From Dyella thiooxydans (GTDB taxonomy: Bacteria > Pseudomonadota > Gammaproteobacteria > Xanthomonadales > Rhodanobacteraceae), in assembly GCF_001641285.1 (NCBI RefSeq), contig NZ_CP014841.1, forward strand, positions 3,622,501-3,686,500: a stretch of DNA of 64,000 nt, written 5' to 3'. Below the pieces are notes generated by a model, which searched no databases, was not told the DNA's origin, and saw nothing but the letters and a program-made list of their open reading frames with translations. A program made the position numbers and the translations under genes. The stretch's first letter is position 1. Each line of letters starts with the position of its first letter. Below, piece by piece: positions 8,590 through 17,171 of the stretch.

Positions 8590-9917
8590 GGGTGGTGCTC
8601 CGTGGGGTCGGGGATGGAAGAGTCGTTCGCCGGAACCGCCAGCGCGGCCGCATGAGCGGCGTGGGCCGGGTCCGGGCTCGTCGGCATGCCCGCCGCCGCC
8701 AGTCCGCGGGTGGCGCGCATCGCCGTGAGCAGCGCCACCGCGAGCAGAGCGGCGGCCAGCAGGAAAGCGGCCCCGGGCACGTGCATGGCGTTGCCCGGGG
8801 CGATCGACCAGGCGAACACCTGGGCGAACAGATACGGACCGAAGATGCCGGCGAAGCTGCCCAGCGAGGTGTTCGCACCCTGCAGCCGGCCCTGCTCGGT
8901 CGCTTCGACCTGATGGGTCATGATCGACTGCAGCGGCGGGTTGGACAGGCCCCACAGCGCCATCAGCGGGATGCCGAGCAGGAACACCCCGCCGGTGCTG
9001 GCCAGCCCCATCAGCACGAACGAGGCGATGCCACACAGCATGCCGAACAGCAGCACCGGTCGTTCGCCGAAGCGCGGCGTCAGCCGGCGGGTCAGCAGCG
9101 CCTGCACCAGGCCGTCGCAGGCACCCACCAGCATCAGCACCAGGCCGACCGCCTGCGGGCCCCAGTGGTAGCGGTAATCGCCGTACAGCACGAAGGTGAT
9201 CTGCAGCGCGTAGTGGGCGAGGAACACCAGGAAGCTCGCGGCGCCCAGCCCGAGCAGGGTCGGCGTGCGACGCAGCAGCTTCAGCGCACCGATCGGGTGC
9301 GCGCTGTGCAGCTCGAAGCGCGGCGCGCGGCGATCCTTCGGCAGCGACTCGGGCAGCACGAACAGGCCGTAGAGGAAATTGCACAGCGCCAGCGTGCCGG
9401 CCACGTAGAACGGCAGCCGCAGGTGCATCGCGCCGAGCCAGCCGCCGAGGCCGGGGCCGAGCACGAAACCCACGCCGAATGCGGCGCCGAGCAGGCCGTA
9501 GGCGCCGGCACGCTTTTCCTTCGGCGTGATGTCGGCGATGTAGGCGTTGGCGGTGCTGAAGCTGGCCGCGGTCATGCCCATCACGGTGCGGCCGACGAAC
9601 AGCAGCCACAGCGTGGGCGCCATCGCCATCACGAAGAAATCGATCGCCAGCCCGAAGTTGGAGATCAGGATCACCGGCCGCCGGCCGAAGCGGTCCGACA
9701 GCGCGCCCTGGATCGGCGAGAAGATGAACTGGGTGATCGCGAACACCGTGCTCAGCACGCCGACCCACCAGGCGGCGCGGGCGGTGCCGCCGCCGATCAG
9801 CTGCTCAACCAGATGCGGCAGCACCGGGATGATGATGCCGAAAGCCAGCATGTCCAGCAGCACCGTCACGAAGATGAAGGCGAGGGCGGCGCGGCGCGGG
9901 GAGGAAGCGGTATCCAA
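8586..9917 (-). CDS. MFS transporter, TetA/DHA1-like drug exporter
   Basis: 443-residue major facilitator superfamily protein with about 12 membrane segments. The loop 2-3 motif A (GALSDRFGRRPVIL) and motif C-like GPGLGGWLG are clear, and the N-terminal run (LLDMLAFGIIIPVLPHLV) matches the TetA branch of proton-coupled drug antiporters. The C-terminal ~35 residues are Ala/Pro/Asp-rich and probably cytoplasmic. Substrate cannot be told from sequence; tetracycline resistance should not be assumed. First gene of an operon with the overlapping DUF1993 gene. Confidence 0.87.
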   Translation of the reverse strand: MDTASSPRRAALAFIFVTVLLDMLAFGIIIPVLPHLVEQLIGGGTARAAWWVGVLSTVFAITQFIFSPIQGALSDRFGRRPVILISNFGLAIDFFVMAMAPTLWLLFVGRTVMGMTAASFSTANAYIADITPKEKRAGAYGLLGAAFGVGFVLGPGLGGWLGAMHLRLPFYVAGTLALCNFLYGLFVLPESLPKDRRAPRFELHSAHPIGALKLLRRTPTLLGLGAASFLVFLAHYALQITFVLYGDYRYHWGPQAVGLVLMLVGACDGLVQALLTRRLTPRFGERPVLLFGMLCGIASFVLMGLASTGGVFLLGIPLMALWGLSNPPLQSIMTHQVEATEQGRLQGANTSLGSFAGIFGPYLFAQVFAWSIAPGNAMHVPGAAFLLAAALLAVALLTAMRATRGLAAAGMPTSPDPAHAAHAAALAVPANDSSIPDPTEHHP

Positions 9918-9985
9918 AGCGTCCGGAGAGTCAGTGCGAAACGCGCACGATAGCCCAGCGCCGGGTGGGCGGGCAGTGCCGGGGT

Positions 9986-10327
9986 TCAGGGTCCGGGGGG
10001 AGCGGTCAGTTCGCGGGCGTCGAGCGAGCCATCGTGGTTGCGGTCGAGCCGGCGGAACTGACGGCGCAGGTCGGCTTCGTGCCGGGCGAGGGTCACGGCA
10101 CGACCGCGGCCGCCCGGCAGTTCCGACGGCTCCAGCGTGCCGTCGTGATTGGTATCCATGGCGACGAAGCCACGGTCCAGATAGCCGACGTACTCGGCCT
10201 CGCTGACCCGGCCGTCTCCGTTGCGGTCGAACATCGCCAGATAGGCGCTGCGCGAGGACTGTGCCCGCACGCCGGCCGCGGCCAGCATGGCCATGGCGAT
10301 GGCGAGATACCCGGCTTGCTGGCGCAT
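9986..10327 (-). CDS. Secreted EF-hand protein
   Basis: 113 residues: a signal peptide (MRQQAGYLAIAMAMLAAAGVRAQ) and then three EF-hand-type loops, DRNGDGRVSEAE, DTNHDGTLEPSE and DRNHDGSLDARE, each with the Asp/Asn and closing Glu expected for Ca2+ binding. Predicted periplasmic calcium binder; role unknown. Its ATG is 2 nt beyond the folE stop, so it sits in the folE operon despite no evident functional link. The start at 10327 is preferred over longer readings because it gives a clean signal peptide. Confidence 0.82.
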   Translation of the reverse strand: MRQQAGYLAIAMAMLAAAGVRAQSSRSAYLAMFDRNGDGRVSEAEYVGYLDRGFVAMDTNHDGTLEPSELPGGRGRAVTLARHEADLRRQFRRLDRNHDGSLDARELTAPPGP

Positions 10328-10329
10328 CC

Positions 10330-10929
10330 TCAGCAGGTGCGCTGGATGCCGAGGAACTGCAGGATCTCCGCGCGCGTGCGCGGATCCTCGCGGAACACCC
10401 CGAGCATCTGGCTGGTGACCATCGACACGCCGCGCTTGTGCACGCCGCGGGTGGTCATGCACTCGTGGCTGGCCTCGATCACCACCGCCACGCCGCGCGG
10501 CTGCAGTGTCTCGTTGATGCACTGGGCGATCTGTGCAGTCATCTTTTCCTGCACCTGGAAGCGGCGCGCATAGCCGTCGACCACGCGGGCCAGCTTGCTG
10601 ATGCCCACCACGCGGTTGGTCGGCAGGTAGCCGACGTGCGCGCGGCCGATGATCGGCGCCATGTGGTGCTCGCAGTGGCTCTCGAACTCGATGTCGCGCA
10701 GCACCACCATCTCGTCGTAGCCCTCGACTTCCTCGAAGGTGCGCTTGAGGTAATCGGCGGGGTCTTCCACGTAGCCGGAGAACCAGTCGCCGTACGCCTT
10801 CACCACGCGCTTTGGGGTGTCGAGCAGGCCCTCGCGCGACGGGTCGTCGCCGGCCCAGCGCAGCAGGGTGCGCACGGCCTCCTCGGCCTGCTCGCGGGTG
10901 ACGTCGTGGCGCGTGGATTGGTCGCTCAT
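10330..10929 (-). CDS. folE: GTP cyclohydrolase I
   Basis: Cytoplasmic enzyme converting GTP to 7,8-dihydroneopterin triphosphate, the first step of folate (and pterin) synthesis. 199 residues, normal for type IA enzymes. Zinc ligands are visible as the CEHH motif ([10 protein letters not shown]) and the later Cys in [10 protein letters not shown]; the GVHKRGV substrate segment is also intact. First gene of a pair with the EF-hand gene and divergent from the TonB-like gene, with about 180 nt between them for both promoters. Confidence 0.96.
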   Translation of the reverse strand: MSDQSTRHDVTREQAEEAVRTLLRWAGDDPSREGLLDTPKRVVKAYGDWFSGYVEDPADYLKRTFEEVEGYDEMVVLRDIEFESHCEHHMAPIIGRAHVGYLPTNRVVGISKLARVVDGYARRFQVQEKMTAQIAQCINETLQPRGVAVVIEASHECMTTRGVHKRGVSMVTSQMLGVFREDPRTRAEILQFLGIQRTC

Positions 10930-11113
10930 GCGTGTTCCTGGATCAGATCAGGCGGGAGAGTTTAACGGCATGCCGCCGATGGGGGCGGCCGAAGCCGAAT
11001 GAGGGGCGGGCTGGAGGCATACGTGGGGCGTTGCTGGTCGGATGCGAAACGACGCGTTGTCGTCCCCGTCGGGCGAGCCTAGACTCGCGGCTCATCCACG
11101 AAAGGAGTCGATG

Positions 11114-11959
11114 ATGAAGCGTACTGCTCTGATCCTGCTTGGTTCCCTGGTGGCGTGCGGTGTCGCGCATGCCGATGCCCGTGCCGTGCGCAGGACCGCC
11201 GAGGCCAGCATGCTGGTGACCGGCCATGTTCAGGTGAAGCCGGACGGCACGATGCAGGGCTACACCATCGATCACTGGCAGGCCTTGCCGGCACCGGTGC
11301 AGGCCCTGATCGGCAGACTGCTGCCGCACTGGACGTTCCAGCCCACCGGTTCGGACAGTCAGGTGGTCGATTCGTCGATGAGCCTGCGGGTATTGGCGCG
11401 CCCTCAGGATGACGGAAGCTACAAGCTGACCATCGCGGGCAGCTCGTTCGGTGGTCCGCCCAATCCCGGCGAGGCGGTTGCGCTGCTCACGCGCAGGGCA
11501 CCCTTCTATCCGCGCGGCGCCGCCAAAGCGGGTGTCTCGGGCACCGTCTATCTTCTGGTGCAGGTGGGACGGGATGGCCACGTGCTCGATGCCATCGCCG
11601 AACAGGTGAACCTCGACCAGTACGGCACCGAACTGCAGATGCGCTATTTCCGCCGACTGCTGGCGGATGCATCGCTGGATGCCGCCCATGCCTGGACATT
11701 CCGCGTACCTACCGTCGGGCCCCGGGCCGGCGCGCCGTTCTGGGTCGCGCGCATACCGGTGCACTTCAACCTGGGTGGCGAAGGTGGCCCTGGCAAGGAT
11801 CTGGCCTACGGTCACTGGCAGCGCTACATCCCCGGCCCGCGTGAGCAGGCGCCGTGGGCTGGCAAGCGCCTGGCCGGGGGTGCGCCCGATGCAGTGCCGA
11901 ACGGCAGCACGCAGACCCTGGGTGCCGGTCTGCGTCTCAAGTCGCCGATGGGCAGCTAG
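11114..11959 (+). CDS. Secreted TonB C-terminal-domain protein
   Basis: About 281 residues with a signal peptide (MKRTALILLGSLVACGVAHA). The middle section AFYPRGA-like PFYPRGAAKAGVSGTVYLLVQVGRDGHVLDA resembles the TonB C-terminal fold, but the protein lacks the N-terminal membrane anchor and proline spacer of true TonB. Probably periplasmic; an energy-transducing role is doubtful. AAAGGAG at 11101-11107 gives a 6-nt spacer to ATG 11114, better than to ATG 11111. It converges with the FUSC-like gene and the two stops share the palindrome CTAG (11956-11959). Confidence 0.7.
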   Translation: MKRTALILLGSLVACGVAHADARAVRRTAEASMLVTGHVQVKPDGTMQGYTIDHWQALPAPVQALIGRLLPHWTFQPTGSDSQVVDSSMSLRVLARPQDDGSYKLTIAGSSFGGPPNPGEAVALLTRRAPFYPRGAAKAGVSGTVYLLVQVGRDGHVLDAIAEQVNLDQYGTELQMRYFRRLLADASLDAAHAWTFRVPTVGPRAGAPFWVARIPVHFNLGGEGGPGKDLAYGHWQRYIPGPREQAPWAGKRLAGGAPDAVPNGSTQTLGAGLRLKSPMGS

Positions 11960-12546
11960 CTGTGGTCGCCCGGTAGGCCGGTCGGCCCCAGCAGCCGCCG
12001 CTCGATCGGCGCGGACAGCCGGGTGACCAGCAGCGCCGCGACCGCGCCCAGCACCACCTCGCCGAGCCGGAACAGCGCGAACTGCAGGAAGGTGCCCTCG
12101 TGCGGCACCAGCATCACGATGGTGACGGTGACGCCGGCCACGCGTCCGGCGGCGCCGAGGTCGAGCATCCAGCACAGCGTCAGGCCGACCACCAGCGCGA
12201 GCGCGTAGGCGGGAAACTGGTTGTGCACCAGCGCCGCGGCGGCGATGCCGACCACACCGCCGATGATCGCCCCGATGAACTGGTCGCGCGAGGAATGGCT
12301 CACTTCCGCATAGCTGGCCTGGGTCACCGAGATCGCGGTGATCGCCGCCCAGAAACCCTGCGTGAGCCCCACCGCCAGCGCGCCGTAATAGCCGAGCGCG
12401 GCGGCGGCGGCGGCGCGCAACGCATAGGCCAGTCCGGTCAGCAGCCGGTCGCGCCGCGACAGCGCGCGGCGCAGCTGCGCCACCTCCTCGCCCACCTGCT
12501 CGACGCGCCGGAGCAGCTCGGCCAGCGGGCGCGGAGTCTCGCTCAT
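11956..12546 (-). CDS. FUSC-like aromatic acid exporter-type membrane protein
   Basis: 196 residues: a short N-terminal coiled region (ELLRRVEQVGEEVAQLRR) followed by about six membrane segments, with ALAVGLTQGFWAAITAISVTQ typical of the FUSC/YccS-type aromatic acid efflux domain. It contains only the membrane module. Possible role in export of aromatic or weak-acid compounds; inference only. Start overlaps the rmuC stop by 4 nt (ATGA), so it is coupled to rmuC. Confidence 0.75.
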   Translation of the reverse strand: MSETPRPLAELLRRVEQVGEEVAQLRRALSRRDRLLTGLAYALRAAAAAALGYYGALAVGLTQGFWAAITAISVTQASYAEVSHSSRDQFIGAIIGGVVGIAAAALVHNQFPAYALALVVGLTLCWMLDLGAAGRVAGVTVTIVMLVPHEGTFLQFALFRLGEVVLGAVAALLVTRLSAPIERRLLGPTGLPGDHS

Positions 12547-13973
12547 GCGTCGTTGTCTGCTTCGCTCTCGCCGTTGCCGAGCAGGCCCGGGGCATCCTCG
12601 CCCGGCAGCGATTCCACGTCGCGCAGCTTGCGTTCGATCGCGCGCGTGCGCACGCCGGTCTGGTCGATCTGCTTGCTGGCCTGGTCGAGCTTGTTCTTCA
12701 CGTTGTCCAGCACGTCGCCGAACTTGCCGAACTCGGTCTTGGCCGCGCCGAGGATGCGCCACACCTCCGACGAGCGCTGCTCGATCGCCACCGTGCGGAA
12801 GCCCACCTGCAGGCTGGTCAGCAGCGCCAGCAGGGTGGTCGGGCCGGCCAGGGTGATGCGGTGCTCGCGCTGCATCGCCTCGAACAGGCCGGGCCGGCGC
12901 AGCACCTCGGCGTACAGGCCCTCGGTGGGCAGGAACAGCACGGCGAACTCGGTGCTGTGCGGCGGCGCCACGTACTTGGTGCGGATCCGCTTGGCCTCCT
13001 CGCGCACGCGGCGCTCCAGCGCGTCGCCCGCCGCGCGGGCGGCGTCGGCGTCGGCGCGCTCCTGCGCGTCGAGCAGGCGCTCGTAGTCCTCGCGCGGGAA
13101 CTTGGCGTCGATCGGCAGCCACACCGGCGCTTCCGGACTGGAGCCGGGAAACTTCACCGCGAACTCCACCCGCTCGGCGCTGCCCGGCACGGTGGCCACG
13201 TTGGCGGCGTACTGGTCGGGGGTGAACACCTGCTCGAGCAGGCCGGCCAGCTGCACCTCACCGAACACGCCGCGCGACTTCACGTTGGTCAGCACCCGCT
13301 GCAGGCCGCCGACGTCGGCGGCGAGCTTGGTCATGTCGCCCAGACCCTGGTGCACCTGCGCCAGCATCTTGGTGACGTTGCCGAAGCTCTCGGTCAGTCG
13401 CGTCTCCAGCGTGGCGTGCAGTTTCTCGTCGACGGTGGCGCGCATCTTCTCCAGCTGCTGCGCGTTGTCCTGCTGCAGCGCCTTGAGCTGGGCGTCGAGG
13501 GTGGTGCGCACCTCGCCCATGCGGCGCTCGTTGCCCTCGGCCACGGCAGTCAGTCGCGCCTGCATCTGCTCGCCGAACTGGCCCAGGGTCTGGCGCAGAT
13601 CCTCGCGGGACTTGCGGGCGTCCTCGGCGAGGCCGTTGCGCAGCGCGTCCAGGCCGCGCTCGGTGCGGTCGGTCAGTGTGGCCAACCGCTGGCCGAATGC
13701 ATCGATGCGCTCCAGCTGCTGCAGCGACGCGGTGCCGAGCTGCTCGCCCACGTGTCCTCGGAAGCGGTCGAAGCCTTGCTGCAGCTCCTCGCGGCCGGCG
13801 CGCTGCTCCTCGCGCAGCACGCGTTGCAGGCGCTCGTTGTCGTCCTTCAGTGCGTCCAGGCGGGAGGCCAGGCCGGCGTCGGTGCGGCCGCGCAGCAGCT
13901 GCACCACTTGCAACAGGAGGATGCCGACCGTGGCGAGCAGGACGAGAACAAGCAGGGTATCGGTGGAGGGCAT
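12543..13973 (-). CDS. rmuC: DNA recombination protein RmuC
   Basis: 476 residues: one N-terminal membrane anchor (LLVLVLLATVGILLLQVV), a long coiled coil (about 40-230), then the conserved RmuC domain (GVFGEVQLAGLLEQV, WLPIDAKFPREDYERL, VAPPHSTEFAVLFLPTEGLYAEVL). The family limits inversions at short inverted repeats and resembles nucleases of the PD-(D/E)XK fold; the DAK motif is present. Acidic C-terminus. Upstream member of a two-gene operon with the FUSC-like gene. Confidence 0.93.
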   Translation of the reverse strand: MPSTDTLLVLVLLATVGILLLQVVQLLRGRTDAGLASRLDALKDDNERLQRVLREEQRAGREELQQGFDRFRGHVGEQLGTASLQQLERIDAFGQRLATLTDRTERGLDALRNGLAEDARKSREDLRQTLGQFGEQMQARLTAVAEGNERRMGEVRTTLDAQLKALQQDNAQQLEKMRATVDEKLHATLETRLTESFGNVTKMLAQVHQGLGDMTKLAADVGGLQRVLTNVKSRGVFGEVQLAGLLEQVFTPDQYAANVATVPGSAERVEFAVKFPGSSPEAPVWLPIDAKFPREDYERLLDAQERADADAARAAGDALERRVREEAKRIRTKYVAPPHSTEFAVLFLPTEGLYAEVLRRPGLFEAMQREHRITLAGPTTLLALLTSLQVGFRTVAIEQRSSEVWRILGAAKTEFGKFGDVLDNVKNKLDQASKQIDQTGVRTRAIERKLRDVESLPGEDAPGLLGNGESEADNDA

Positions 13974-14018
13974 GCGCGGGACCGTGATGGAGTGCCGCCC
14001 ATTCTACGGGCTGGAATC

Positions 14019-14927
14019 TCAGCCCTTTGGATTGTCGCTCCCGGCTCGCCAGAAATCGGCCGGATAGTGGATCGTCAGGGTGGTCATGTCCGCAGGGGGT
14101 TCGTAGGGCAGGGCGGTGCATCCGTGGGCCACCTGGCGCGCGGCGGCCTGCTCCAGCAGCTTGGCCACGGCCGGCGACTGCAGCGCCGACTTGGGTCCGG
14201 ATTCGAGCTGGGATTGGCGGATCGTCACCGCGAAACCGTCCGCCGAGACCGGATCGCCGGCGGCGGTATCCGCCACCGACGTGGCCGGTGCGGGGTCGGA
14301 GTCCTTGATGATGCGTACCTCGAGCCGCTGGCCGCAGCTGCCGACGCTGACCACCCGGATCGCGCCGAGCAGCTCGCCGGCCATGGCATTGGCATCGGCC
14401 GGCAGGTCAGCGGCACGCTCGATCGGCAGATCGGCGCGCAACTTGTATGCGTACAAGCCTTGGTGGAACAGGTAGGTCCGCGAGATCACCGCATGGCCGT
14501 TCTTCAGCGTCGCGGTCATCGAGAGCACCCGGCCGCGCCAGGGCCTGCCGTCCCCATGCATCAAGGTACGGGCTTCCGATTCGCCCCAGCTGACGTGCCG
14601 GTAGAGCCCTGCGCGCCGGACCTGGTCGATGCCATCGCGGAACTCCCGCACCATGTCGTCATCGGTGGCGGACTCGCCGATCGGATAGACGAACAGGTCG
14701 GCATTGAGCGCCGGATCGTTGCGGTCGGTCCATTTCATGCCGATGCCGGCTCGCGGATCGCCCTTGTCGGCGTAATTGGTGCTGCCGCGCAGGACATAGC
14801 TGCCGATGTCGTGCGGCACCGAAACGTAAGTGTTCTCGATCACCGGCCGCGGGCGTGCCGGCGGCTTGTCGGCGTGTGCGGAGGCACAGGCCAGCGTGGC
14901 GGCACAAAAAGCAGCGATCCATCGCAT
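14019..14927 (-). CDS. Hypothetical secreted protein, 302 aa
   Basis: Signal peptide (MRWIAAFCAATLACASAHA) followed by about 283 residues of mixed strand/helix, not recognised. Features seen: ENTYVSVPHDIGSYVLRGSTNY near the mature N-terminus, two Cys in the C-terminal half (GSCGQR, HGCTAL) that could form a disulfide, and no lipobox. Probably periplasmic. It stands alone between rmuC and rlmI, with 45 nt and 78 nt gaps. Confidence 0.7.
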   Translation of the reverse strand: MRWIAAFCAATLACASAHADKPPARPRPVIENTYVSVPHDIGSYVLRGSTNYADKGDPRAGIGMKWTDRNDPALNADLFVYPIGESATDDDMVREFRDGIDQVRRAGLYRHVSWGESEARTLMHGDGRPWRGRVLSMTATLKNGHAVISRTYLFHQGLYAYKLRADLPIERAADLPADANAMAGELLGAIRVVSVGSCGQRLEVRIIKDSDPAPATSVADTAAGDPVSADGFAVTIRQSQLESGPKSALQSPAVAKLLEQAAARQVAHGCTALPYEPPADMTTLTIHYPADFWRAGSDNPKG

Positions 14928-15005
14928 GGTGCATCCCCCGTGGTTGGTGGATGCACTATCCGCAACTCGGCGGCACCGCTCAAGAGCCGGCCGCGGGATG
15001 CGTGC

Positions 15006-16187
15006 CTAGCCGACCCGGCAGAACACCGCCTTCAGGTAGCGGCTTTCCGGCACGTCGGCGCGCACCGGGTGGTCCGGGCCGGCGCCGCGCACGTCGAGGA
15101 TCTGGATCTCGCGGCCGGCGTTGAGCGACACCCGGCGCAGCATCTCCAGGAAATCCGCCTCGCTGACCAGGCCGGTGCACGAGCAGGTGAGCAGCAGGCC
15201 GCCGGGCGGGATCACGTCCAGCACCATGCGGTTCATCGCGAAGTATTTCTTCAGCGCGTCCATCACCCGGTTGCGGTCGCGGGTGAGCTTCGCCGGGTCG
15301 AGGATCACCGCGTCGTAGCGCTCGCCGCGGGCCACCGCCGCGCGCACCCAGTCGAAGATGTCCGCCTGTTCGAAGGCGATGTCCAGCTGGTTCGCTGCTG
15401 CGTTGGCGCGGGCGATCTCCAGGATGCCGGCGTCCATGTCCACGCCGATCGCCGACTGCGCGCCGGCGGCCATCGCGTGCACGGCGAAGCCGCCGGCGTT
15501 GCAGCACAGGTCGAGCACGCGGCGGCCCTTGGCCAGTTCGGCGAAGCGGTGGCGGTTGTCGCGCTGGTCGGCAAAGAAGCCGGTCTTGTGGCCCAGCCCC
15601 GGCGCGGCGTGGAAGGCCAGGCCGTGTTCGTGCACCTGCACCGGCTGCGGCGGCTCGGGGCTGCGGCAGTCGAAGGACTCCTGCTTCTGCACGTGGTTCT
15701 CGGCGAACCAGTACAGCCGCGCGCCGGGGAAGTGCGCCAGCAGGGCGGCGTGGATCGCCTCGCGGAATTTCCACATGCCGGCGGCGAAATACTCCACCAC
15801 CAGGATGTCGGCGTAGCGGTCGACGATCAGGCCGGAGAGCCCGTCGCCCTCGCTGTGCACCACGCGCCAGGCGTCGCTGACGCCATCGAGTTGCAGCCAG
15901 TCGCGGCGTAGCTGCACCGCCTCGCCGATGCGGCGGGCGATCCAGTCGGCGTCGATGGCCTCGTCGGGCCGGTTACTCAGCAGGCGCAGCGCGATGCGCG
16001 CGTGGCCGTTCCAGAAGCCGCGGCCGACGAAGCGGCCCTTGGCATCGGCCACCTCCACCACGCTGCCCGGCGGCAGCCGACCCTCCGGCTTGTGCACCTG
16101 CGCCGACCACACCCACGGATGGCCGGGCGTGCGGTCGGACTTGAGCTGGATCACGGGGAGCGAAGCGGGCGTGGCGGGCGTATTCAT
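15006..16187 (-). CDS. rlmI: 23S rRNA m5C methyltransferase, RlmI family
   Basis: 393 residues. N-terminal PUA domain (LKSDRTPGHPWVWSAQV), an EEHEED-like middle part, then a class I SAM fold with motif I (VLDLCCNAGGFAVHA), the acidic motif II (GVDMDAG) and the Cys-containing motif VI (LLTCSCTGLVS). In E. coli RlmI makes m5C1962 in 23S rRNA. Motif IV reads LDPAK where E. coli has DPPK, a change that may mark a subfamily, so the exact target base is inference. No signal sequence; cytoplasmic. Confidence 0.85.
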   Translation of the reverse strand: MNTPATPASLPVIQLKSDRTPGHPWVWSAQVHKPEGRLPPGSVVEVADAKGRFVGRGFWNGHARIALRLLSNRPDEAIDADWIARRIGEAVQLRRDWLQLDGVSDAWRVVHSEGDGLSGLIVDRYADILVVEYFAAGMWKFREAIHAALLAHFPGARLYWFAENHVQKQESFDCRSPEPPQPVQVHEHGLAFHAAPGLGHKTGFFADQRDNRHRFAELAKGRRVLDLCCNAGGFAVHAMAAGAQSAIGVDMDAGILEIARANAAANQLDIAFEQADIFDWVRAAVARGERYDAVILDPAKLTRDRNRVMDALKKYFAMNRMVLDVIPPGGLLLTCSCTGLVSEADFLEMLRRVSLNAGREIQILDVRGAGPDHPVRADVPESRYLKAVFCRVG

Positions 16188-16225
16188 CGCCGCATTCTAC
16201 CGGCTGCGCCCTCCGCCCCGCTGGC

Positions 16226-16561
16226 TCACTCTGCCTGCATCACCGCCAGTTCGTTGCCGTGGGGGTCGCGGAACTGGAAGCGGCGGCCGCCGGGGAAGCC
16301 GAAGATTGGCCGCACCACGATACCTCCGGCCTCGGTGACGGCGGCCAGTGCGGCTTCCAGGTCGTCCACCTGGATCACCGGCAGTGGCGCGGCCGGTGCC
16401 TCGCTGGCATCGCCCTGCAGGCCGATGTCGACGTCGCCGGTGGTGGTCGCCGCGTAGGTCGGGCCGAAGTCGGCGAGCGTCCAGCCGAAAGCCCGGGCAT
16501 AGAAGGCCTTGGACGCCGCGATGTCGGCGGCGGGCAGTTCGATGTAGCAGGGACGTGCCAT
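16226..16561 (-). CDS. VOC (glyoxalase/dioxygenase superfamily) protein
   Basis: 111-residue single VOC module pair: MARPCYIELPAADIAASKAFYARAFGW at the start and FQFRDPHGNELAVMQ at the end, the two signature ends of the fold, with a potential metal-binding Glu near each. Function unknown; members include glyoxalases, extradiol dioxygenases and antibiotic-binding proteins. The start at 16561 has a GGAGAGG ribosome site. Confidence 0.85.
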   Translation of the reverse strand: MARPCYIELPAADIAASKAFYARAFGWTLADFGPTYAATTTGDVDIGLQGDASEAPAAPLPVIQVDDLEAALAAVTEAGGIVVRPIFGFPGGRRFQFRDPHGNELAVMQAE

Positions 16562-16600
16562 GAAACCTCTCCGTGGTTCGTGTATGCCGGTTGTCGGGAA

Positions 16601-17038
16601 TCAGCGCAGCTTGAGCACCAGCCAGGACAGCAGCGCCAGCAGGTTGAGGCCGATGCGCGATACGCCCGGCCCGGCCACCGCCAGCACGAAGCCGTGCGAG
16701 CCGATGTGATAGTCCAGTCCCAGCCGCATGCCGTCGTGGATCACCGCGAACACGTTGACGAAGCCGCCGGCGTGCAGCGCGTAGCTGAACACCGGGGTGG
16801 CGACCAGCGGCAACTGCAGCAGCTGCGCCACGCGCGACAGCGACACGCCGCGCTCGCTGCCTTCCAGCAGCAGCACGCCGGCGATGAGGATGAAGCCGAA
16901 CAGCGCCAGCCCGATCACCGCCATCAGCGTTTCGTAGGTGGAACCCAGCGGCAGCAGCCGGCGGATCATCGCCACCACGCCGAGGAAGCCGCCGGCCACT
17001 TCGAGGATGCCGATCAGGCGGAACAGGAACGAACGCAT
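16601..17038 (-). CDS. Hypothetical inner-membrane protein, 145 aa
   Basis: Four likely membrane segments (LIGILEVAGGFLGVVAMI, LMAVIGLALFGFILIAGVLLL, LPLVATPVFSYAL and a C-terminal IGLNLLALLSWLVLKL). Not recognised as a known family. It precedes the VOC gene by 39 nt on the same strand and may be co-transcribed. Followed upstream by a REP palindrome pair. Confidence 0.7.
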   Translation of the reverse strand: MRSFLFRLIGILEVAGGFLGVVAMIRRLLPLGSTYETLMAVIGLALFGFILIAGVLLLEGSERGVSLSRVAQLLQLPLVATPVFSYALHAGGFVNVFAVIHDGMRLGLDYHIGSHGFVLAVAGPGVSRIGLNLLALLSWLVLKLR

Positions 17039-17088
17039 GCAGTGGCTCCAGAGCGAAAGGCGCGATTATGCGGCTGACAGGCACCGGG

Positions 17089-17161
17089 TAGGAGCCCACC
17101 CTGTGGGCGACAGGCATCACCGCAGGCTGCGGCCCGGTCGCGCACAGGGTGCGCTCCTACG
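17089..17161. repeat. REP palindrome pair (REPIN-like), GTAGGAGC family
   Basis: Two inverted copies of a GTAGGAGC-headed palindrome face each other: left arm GTAGGAGCCCACCCTGTGGG, right arm ending GGGTGCGCTCCTAC, joined by about 30 bases. The GTAG head and inverted pairing fit REP elements mobilised by RAYT tyrosine transposases. It lies between two minus-strand genes and close to the end of srkA (10 nt). Related copies occur at 34331, 36341 and 41919. Confidence 0.85.
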
Positions 17162-17171
17162 GGGGGAGGCA

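Noticed and set aside
12861..15911. 1016-residue plus-strand ORF
   Set aside because: Runs antisense through rmuC, the secreted protein and rlmI; low-complexity His/Gly/Ala composition, no domain.
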